DNA of 64,000 nucleotides from Trissonchulus latispiculum (taxonomy: Eukaryota > Nematoda > Enoplea > Enoplida > Ironidae): assembly GCA_030248195.1 (NCBI GenBank), contig JASAND010022084.1:1-64000 (forward strand), written 5' to 3'. Below, one piece after another: positions 57,195-64,000 of the stretch (positions are counted from its first letter, which is position 1; each line of letters opens with the position of its first letter). The notes beneath the pieces were generated by a model. It saw only the letters and a program-made list of their open reading frames with translations. It was not told the DNA's origin and did no database searches. The position numbers and the translations under genes were made by a program.

Positions 57195-57718
57195 ATATCG
57201 TCGCTTCAGAAGCAAAACAACATAAGTAGCATTTTTGTACTTTTGAGATATGGCAGTTTAAAGGTTTTATGCTCTAACACTGACCTGTCGGTAGATCAAA
57301 TCGGAAAAACTTCTGTATACGAAATGTTCACCAAACACCTAGTTATACTTTGCTGCAGTCCGCGGATTTTCAGTCCCTGTGTATGGTAAGTTATCTTGCG
57401 ATAACTTAAAACTTCCTGCACTTACGATATTTTAACCACTCAAACATGTTTATAGCGCCAGTGATAACGATATTGCAACGCTACAGCAAAATATCGTAAG
57501 TCCAATTTTATATGCATTTACTTAAGATATTCTGCTACTAATAAAATTGGTGGGATTCGAAAACATACGTTTTTAGAGCGTAGCTCGCTTAATAAGAGGA
57601 GTTGGACTTACGTTCTTTTGCCAAAAGTTGCTTTATAGCTCTGCCAACATTTTGTACATCTTAACTCCATTTCACTAAAAATGGGACTTACGTTGTTTTG
57701 CTCCTGAAGCGACGATAT
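57195..57718. mobile_element. Inverted-repeat element, ATATCGTCGCTTC ends
   Basis: ATATCGTCGCTTCAGAAGCA at the left and its near-inverse TGCTCCTGAAGCGACGATAT at the right. Internal phrases TTACGATATTTT and AAATATCGTAAG form a second inverted pair. No coding sequence. Confidence 0.7.
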
Positions 57719-58000
57719 AATAGTAGTATTGGACCAAAATGCCCACAACGTTCCAACACTTCGCTAGAAAATGCACTTCCGAAAAGCGTTATTCACCTAG
57801 AAAAAAAAGCAAACGCAAACTAACTGTTGCCAAGTGCAAAGATTTGAAGTTTCAAATTCGAACCAAAAGTATGGTGATACTTGTAGTACTACTCGAGTAC
57901 TTTACGATGGTAACATTCTTACCCCTCCCGGACCTCTAATTAGCTGGCTCCAGGCCAACACGGTATCCAGTGGGCCGCGCAGACACCTTTACACCCATAT

Positions 58001-58030
58001 TATGTAGGGGCGCTATCGCGCCCCTACATA
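58001..58030. repeat. Perfect 13-bp GC hairpin
   Basis: TATGTAGGGGCGC, loop TATC, then the exact complement. Closely resembles the hairpin at 1425-1450. Confidence 0.8.
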
Positions 58031-60126
58031 ATTATGAATTTTATGACTCAATATTGACCTTATTTTGGACTTGGAAACATGTTGGCAAACAAGTTCTTGA
58101 GTTTAAAACCACTGTCTAATGTAAAAATTACTTTATGTTAGATGTTTTTTATCATTAAAAACGGCTGAAAATGCGATTTTTCATAAAAAATTAAAAATTT
58201 TTTGGGGGCGGGGTGGGGTGTCCTGGGGGGGGTCTCCAGAGGGCCCCCCTCCAGAAAAGTTGGGGGGGCCTCCCCATACTTTCCTTGGGGGGGGGTATCG
58301 ACCCAAATTTTTGACCAACTTTCCCCCCCCCCCCAGATTTTTTGACTTACCCTCCCCCCAACCTTCGGCTACCCCCCCCGAACCCCGATTTCTGGCCTAA
58401 TTTTTGGCATAATTTGGCCAAAAAGTGGTCATTTTTTGAAAAATTTTTTTAAAATTTTTACTGAAAATCGCTTTAAAACGATGCAAAAACGCCTAAAACG
58501 TTAAAAACAAGTATTATTTTGATGAAAAAAGAGCTAAATTACAGAAAATTTTGCATTTTTTGGCCATTTTTAAAATTTCTGAGATCCGAATTCTGGGGGG
58601 GGGGTTGGGGGGTCACCTACCCGCCCACCCCCATTACATTTCGGAGGTCGGCCAAAATTTACCCCCAGACCCAAAGTTCCAGGGAAACTATGAGCCTCCC
58701 CATCAGTGTTTTTTTTTGCTCAAAAAAGTGCGCAATGACGCACTTTTTTTCTGAAATGAGCAAAAAATTTTGAACTTGTGCGCACGCGTGCCCACTTTTT
58801 CTACCGTCGCGGAGAGAAAATTACTAAACATTAATTGCTGAAAGTGCTCAGAAAAATTGCTCCTGGCTCTCAATTTCATAAAAAAATCTCCATTTTTTCT
58901 GGGGGCTTCGCCCCCAGACCCCCTCCTTACTTGCCTACTACTGGTTTGTCGCTAAGTTGCGACCTAACTTTCAGTAAACATGCTAGTATTAATATACAAG
59001 CACCCATGGCCTAACGTACGTCCGTACGTGTGATTTTCTAACTTGTACGTATATGCAACAAGCTTTGCATATTCAAGTTATGAAATAACTGATGGCTAAA
59101 TTTTAATTTTAGCTTGGCAGTTTTTGGAGGCGTTTACAAACTTTAGCAGGAGGTTACGTGACTGCTAGCTTTATGTATGTTATTGTCCGTGTTTTTGTAC
59201 CCACCGATCGTTCAAAAAGCATTTATAAATAGAGATGCTCTGGGCTGAGTCCTGAAAATTACTGAGTCAGATGTCGGAATCATTTTCTGAAAACTGCAGA
59301 ATTTTCGATGACATCTCAAACTAGCTTGTATTTTTGTTTGTATAAAAAGCAGTGATGATTCTTAGCTTGCAAACAACTTAAAAATTGTCAAAAGCCTTCA
59401 TCATTTTGCTAAATTTACAGAATGAAAATTTACTTTTAAATCAATAAAACTTGAAACAAATTTACTTTTAAATCAATAAAACTTGAAGATTATCATACGT
59501 ACTTAAATGGTTGCTATTTTTTAAAGTCTTTTGGTTCTGCGCCCCATGCCCATCGTTGCAAAGTCAGGTGAGTTTGCAAATTTATTCAGCCATTATATAT
59601 ATATATATATATAAGTTCTGGCATCTTATAATCAGCAGCTCTGAACACTGTAGAAAGGTCATGCAATCACTAATAAATGCAAAACAGACATTTTATGCTA
59701 AATTTTAGCATTTTTCCTGCTATGCGCACTTTTTTAGCAAATTGCGCACAAAATTTTGGGGCAGTGCGCAGAAGAGCGCAAAAGTGTCCGAGCAAAAAAA
59801 AACACTGCTCCCCGTCCCCCACCCAAAATCTCCGTTACACCAATGTCTATGGTTCCAGGGAAACTATGGCGGGGTGGGGGTCGGACGAAGGCCGATTTGG
59901 GGAGAGGGGTGGAAAAAATTTTGAAAGGGAGGGTCGGTGTCGGTCATACTTTCCCTGCAACTTTGGGTCTGGGGGGGTTGAATCTTGGAAGATTGGTGGT
60001 CGACCCAAGAAATGTGTCTGTAAGGCACTTATAAAGATGGGGGGACAAAAATTTTGCCTTGGCCTTTGCCTCCCCCCTTATATATATATGTTTCGAAAAA
60101 AATTTTTTGTCTCCGATTTGGATGAG
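58031..60126. repeat. G-run repeat debris and AT-rich spacer
   Basis: 58130-58930 and 59740-60080 carry G/C runs, GGGAAACTATG phrases and short inverted repeats; between them is AT-rich DNA with a TA microsatellite at about 59595-59612. Open frames here are glycine/proline-rich translations of G runs. Confidence 0.55.
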
Positions 60127-60512
60127 AAGACGCCCCTAGGGTAAATAGAGGTCGCTGATTTCAAAAATCGATCAATCGATCGATCAGTAGAATCGATCGA
60201 TCAAAGTCGATCAAAAAAATTTTTGTCTCCGATTTTCGCGAAAAGTCGCCTATAGGGTAATTCGGGGACGCTGATTCCGAATCTGCAGTCGAAATTTCAA
60301 AGAAAATCTAGTTTTGCGGGTGCAGGATCGATTTTCATGAAATTTCGACTGCAGATTCGGAATCAGCGTCCCCGAATTATATACCCTATAGGCGACTTTT
60401 AGCTAAAATCGGAGACAAAAATTTTTTGATCGATAGATTGATCGGATCGATCTCTCGATTCGATTTTTGAAATCAGCGACATCGATTTACCCTCGGGGCA
60501 CCTTCTCCAGAA
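60127..60512. repeat. 386-bp palindrome with GATC tracts
   Basis: Arms of about 165-190 bp meet near 60325. Shared phrases: ATTTCGACTGCAGATTCGGA, ACGCTGATTCCGAAT, CGCCTATAGGG. ATCGATCGATC-type tracts lie in both arms. Confidence 0.85.
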
Positions 60513-61309
60513 TTCGGACCTCCGAAATTTCAAAGAATGGCCAAAAATGCAAAATTTTCGGTAATTTAGTTCTTTTTCCTTCAAAATAAGGCCTGTTTTA
60601 ACGTTTTCGGCGTTTTTTACACCGTTTTAAACCGATTTTAAGTTAAAATGTTAGAAAAATTTTCCAAAAAATGACCATTATATATGGCCAAATTTACTAT
60701 GGCCTAACTTTTTGGGTCCAAAAATCACTGGGGGGTGGGGTTGCCAAGTTGGGGGAGGGTATGTCAAAAATTCTGGTGGGGGGGCGGTAAAATTGGTCAA
60801 AAAAAATTGGGGGATACACCCCCCCAAAGGAAACTATGCTGTCGGTGACCCCACCCAAGGCCGCACCCAGGGGAGGGGGTTCAAGGGGTCTAGACAACCC
60901 CTTTTGGGATGACAAAATGGAAAATCTTTGCTATTTTTATGGCAAAAACAGCTATTTTTAAAAAATTTTCCCGCCTTCGGCGCGATAATTCATTTTATGC
61001 AAGAAATAAACGTCCAATGTACTGTTTTTAGGCAAAAATGCAAGAATTCTTCAACTTCTGGGGGACTCCGCTCGCCAGACCTCCCGTTGCGTTTTACCTT
61101 AGACCCCCCTTTTCAAAATCCTGGGTGCGGGCAAATTTTGCCTTCATTTTTCAAGCAATTTCTCAAATTTTAGCAAAAATTTGCCGATTTTTTAAAATAA
61201 TTTCTTAAAGACACTCAAATTATGTATACGTATAAACAGCTGAAAAATTTTTCAAGGGGGGCCGACACCCCAAAGGGAGGGGCCCAAATCGCAAAGGGTC
61301 CCCCCTGGG
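60513..61309. repeat. G/C-run repeat debris
   Basis: Contains CCCGCCTTCGGCGCG at about 60971 and GGGGG/CCCCC runs. No gene supported. Confidence 0.5.
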
Positions 61310-61534
61310 CATAGGTGTGTTAGGGGGGGACCCCCCCACCAAATTGACAAATTTTCGCGACCCCCCCCCCAGATTTTTCTGACTTTAGCTAGGCCCCCCT
61401 GATTTTTGGCCAAAAAGTGGCCAAAAATGGCAAAAAAATCGAAAATTTAGGGGTTTTTTGGGAAATTTGGCGGGCCCCCCCACCCTCCGTCGGAACCCCC
61501 CCCCCCCCAGATTTTTTGCCCAGCCACACCTATG
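61310..61534. mobile_element. CATAGGTGT hAT-like element a, TSD CCCCTGGG
   Basis: Ends CATAGGTGTGTTAGGGG and CCCAGCCACACCTATG, flanked by perfect CCCCTGGG (61302-61309 and 61535-61542). Length 225 bp. Confidence 0.88.
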
Positions 61535-61560
61535 CCCCTGGGGCCGCACTGACCCCGTCC

Positions 61561-62084
61561 CATAGGTGTAATTGGGGGGGGGGGGGGGGTGGGAGGGGTG
61601 GGGGGGGGGACCCCCCCCCAGCCATTTTTACAACCCCCCCCCCCCCAAAACATTTTTGGGGGCCCCCGGCACCCGCCCCCCCCCCCAACTTTGGGGGGGG
61701 GGGTGGGTAGTCAGTCGCGCCGAAGGCGCGAAAATTGGATAAAAATTGGGTATTTTTAGGGTAAATTCTGCAAAATTTTTCAAAAAAGTCCAAATTTTTG
61801 GTTTAAAGTATTTATTATTGCGAGAAATACACGTTTTTACCGGTTTTATGGACTTTCTGACTCAATACTGATCTTATTTTAGAGTTAGAAACATGCTGGC
61901 AATCAGGTTTTTTTGTTCAAATCAAAACCCCTGTCTAATGTTAAAATTACTTCATGGTTGGACGGTTTTTGGCATTAGCAATGGCTGAAAATGCTGTTTT
62001 TGGCATAAAAATAGAAAAAATTTTTTGGGGGAGGTTTTCCGGTGGAGGGAACCCCCCCCAACCCAAATCCCCGTTACACCTATG
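61561..62084. mobile_element. CATAGGTGT hAT-like element b, TSD CCCCGTCC
   Basis: Ends CATAGGTGTAATTGGGG and CCCCGTTACACCTATG, flanked by perfect CCCCGTCC (61553-61560 and 62085-62092). Includes the hairpin CGCGCCGAAGGCGCG and the dispersed repeat also seen at 17555-17710. Confidence 0.9.
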
Positions 62085-62109
62085 CCCCGTCCCCACCACC
62101 CCTCCATTT

Positions 62110-63024
62110 CATAGGTGTACCTTGAAAAATCGTTGGGGGAGGGGGTAGCCGAAATAAGGGTGGGTGGGTCAGCCGTTTTGAGGTGGGGTGGGGTCCGGAA
62201 AAATCGAATTTGGGGGGGGTCATAGTTTCCCCCGGGGGGGGGGGGGGTTGGGGGGGTACCCCCACCAATATTTTCGACCCGCTTTGCCCCCCCCCAAAAT
62301 TTTCGAACTCCCCTCCCCCAACTTTCGGCTACCCCCACCCAACCCCCCCGGCCGTTTTTGGAGCCAAAAAGTTAGCTAAATTTTGCCCAAAAATGGTCAT
62401 TTTTTGAAAATTTTTTCTCAAATTTTGACTTAAAATCGATTTAAAACCGCGTATAAACGCCTAAAACTGTCAAAACAAGCCTTGTTTTCTCGGAAAAAGC
62501 ATTAAAATACAGAAAATTTAGCATTTTTAGGCCATTTTTCGGATTTTTTGAGGTACCAATTTTGGGGGGGTTCGGGGGGGGGGGGGTACCCCCCATTACA
62601 TTTCGCGGGTCGACCACCAAATTTCCATAGCTTACCCCTCCCCCAACCAAAATTTCCAGGGAAACTATGGGGGGGGGGGTAAGAAATTTTTTGGGTCAAA
62701 AATTTAGAAAAAATTCGCAAATTTGCTAAAAAAGCGTTATTTCCAACTAAAAATCAAAAATATTTCTTCATTTTTGCTCATTTATTCGAAAAAACTTGGA
62801 TTTTTTGCAAAAATTTCGAATTTTTCCAAAAAATTTCGAATTTTTACTAATTTTGAGGCAAAATTTTCAAAATTTGGAGGGTAGGGTGGGGTCTGGCAAA
62901 TTTGGGAGGGTGGGGTCTGGGATTTGGCCATTTGGGGGTGGGGTCGGCCTCCAAAATTTCGAGGGTGGGGACGGCACTTTTCCATTTGGGGGGAGGGGTT
63001 CCCCCCCCCCCAGGTACACCTATG
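62110..63024. mobile_element. CATAGGTGT hAT-like element c, TSD CTCCATTT
   Basis: Ends CATAGGTGTACC and GGTACACCTATG, flanked by perfect CTCCATTT (62102-62109 and 63025-63032). Length 915 bp, no transposase visible. Confidence 0.9.
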
Positions 63025-63032
63025 CTCCATTT

Positions 63033-64000
63033 GGTTTGGAGGAGTCAATTTCTCAAGTCTCAATTTCTAAGCTGGAGCTTAGCTACTTTGTTGCAAAACC
63101 GATCATTTACTTCTGAAGCAGTATTTTTAAAGTAATTTTTGCTTTTCTACAATTACAATAGAGAAACTAAATATAAAGAAGATGTGGACCAGTAATTGGA
63201 TGAAGTTTTCTTTCAAAATGTAAGGTTAGATCAAAATGTATGGTATAGTGGTAAATCCTACTATGGATCTTATTGTAGAAAATTTCTCATTTGGCGACAA
63301 ATTAATTTTAACGTAAAAAATGATATTAGAAGAACGTTTGTGAACGCGTAGAACGCGTTAGAGAAATGCATATAAACGACGATTAGCCTTTTAGACAATA
63401 GCAACAAAGCATGGTCGCTCAACTTAGCTGAAGACAATGTTTGCATTTGATACTGACTAACGTTTCTTTGAGCCACGGCAATTTCAACATTCAAAGTGCA
63501 TGTGCACTTTAGCTGGCGTGGATTACATTGTGAAACTAATAGCTCTATAAGGAAACCTACGTAATTTCCAATGACATTGCAGGTGTTCAAGTACAGTGGA
63601 AATGTTAGTGCACCAATGCAAGGATACATCAAATGCCGGAACATTTTTGAAAACCTGCATTTTATTTTAAATCAGTTATCTCGACATTTGCCGTTAGAAT
63701 AAAACAATTAAGAACAAAACCTTCTATCTGGCAACGAGGAATCTGCAATTGTTTGTTGCATTCAATCCATATACTCTTTCAATTCATTATGCAGTATTCC
63801 AAGCTTGGGCAAGCACTAGTGATGTTTCAGCACCTGAAACTGAAACTGGAAGTATATAATTTCCGTCAGTACATATTTCAATTTCAGCACCTAAAACCGA
63901 AACTGAAACTGGAAATGCAAAAAATCGATGACTGAAACAAAAGCTGAAATTGAAACTGAAATTATTTTGATTTGCCGCCTGAAACTGAAATTCTGAAGGA
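63033..64000. other. AT-rich stretch with CTGAAACTGAAA repeats
   Basis: A 124-codon minus-strand frame (63270-63644) shows no domain. From about 63820 to the window edge CTGAAACTGAAA and its complement TTTCAG recur, a minisatellite that probably continues beyond the window. Confidence 0.45.

Noticed and set aside
61417..61710. Proline/glycine-rich frames in G-run DNA (also 17320-18023, 58218-58400, 59677-60144, 61952-62407, 62782-63135)
   Set aside because: They arise from poly-G/poly-C runs inside transposons that have proven ends; low complexity, present on both strands.
63270..63644. 124-codon minus-strand frame
   Set aside because: No recognisable domain, no splice or start evidence; plausible by chance in AT-rich DNA.

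Overview
The window looks like a repeat-choked stretch of a large animal nuclear genome. Coding sequence is sparse and split by introns with GT-AG borders. Animal gene families (egghead-type mannosyltransferase, flavin-containing monooxygenase, a three-finger receptor-like protein) sit in a background of metazoan-type transposons. An ecdysozoan is likely, and a nematode is plausible from the cysteine layout of the three-finger protein, but the sequence alone does not settle this. I find only three intact-looking genes, all on the minus strand: an FMO of five exons (8973-15275), a small secreted three-finger protein of three exons (36868-38620), and an uninterrupted egghead/BRE-3-like glycosyltransferase (48884-50260).

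Layout. 1-8972: satellite-like repeats, a foldback element, a minisatellite and a stack of DNA transposons nested inside one another (2994-6786), then a palindromic element. 8973-15275: the FMO gene, whose introns carry several transposons. 15330-18600: an inverted copy of the left-edge satellite and palindromic repeats. 18600-25240: a block with no recognisable protein, three tRNA-like segments and many perfect hairpins. 26607-32167: two decayed retroelements. The first is the 3' end of a Ty3/gypsy pol followed by an accessory reading frame with a NADAR-like and an SGNH-hydrolase-like domain. The second is a gutted BEL/Pao element. 32500-35260: two tandem arrays facing each other, each unit carrying a poly-G run. 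36302-38620: the three-finger gene with two related palindromic elements. 39868-42647: a hAT-like element with GGAACC-rich ends. 42.6-54 kb: AT-rich DNA with TATATACGTATA tracts, the egghead gene and a second foldback element. 55.27-56.77 kb: a 149-bp satellite. 57-64 kb: palindromes and densely packed G-run transposons, several with clean 8-bp target duplications.

The genes do not form an operon or pathway. The most unusual item is the NADAR plus SGNH reading frame behind the Ty3 integrase. Other strong observations are the foldback family with shared CAAGAA...TGCTCC ends, the nested transposon stack, the inverted tandem arrays, and a run of three hAT-like insertions within 1.7 kb. Most of the long open frames in the G-rich and satellite DNA are translation artefacts and are not listed as genes.
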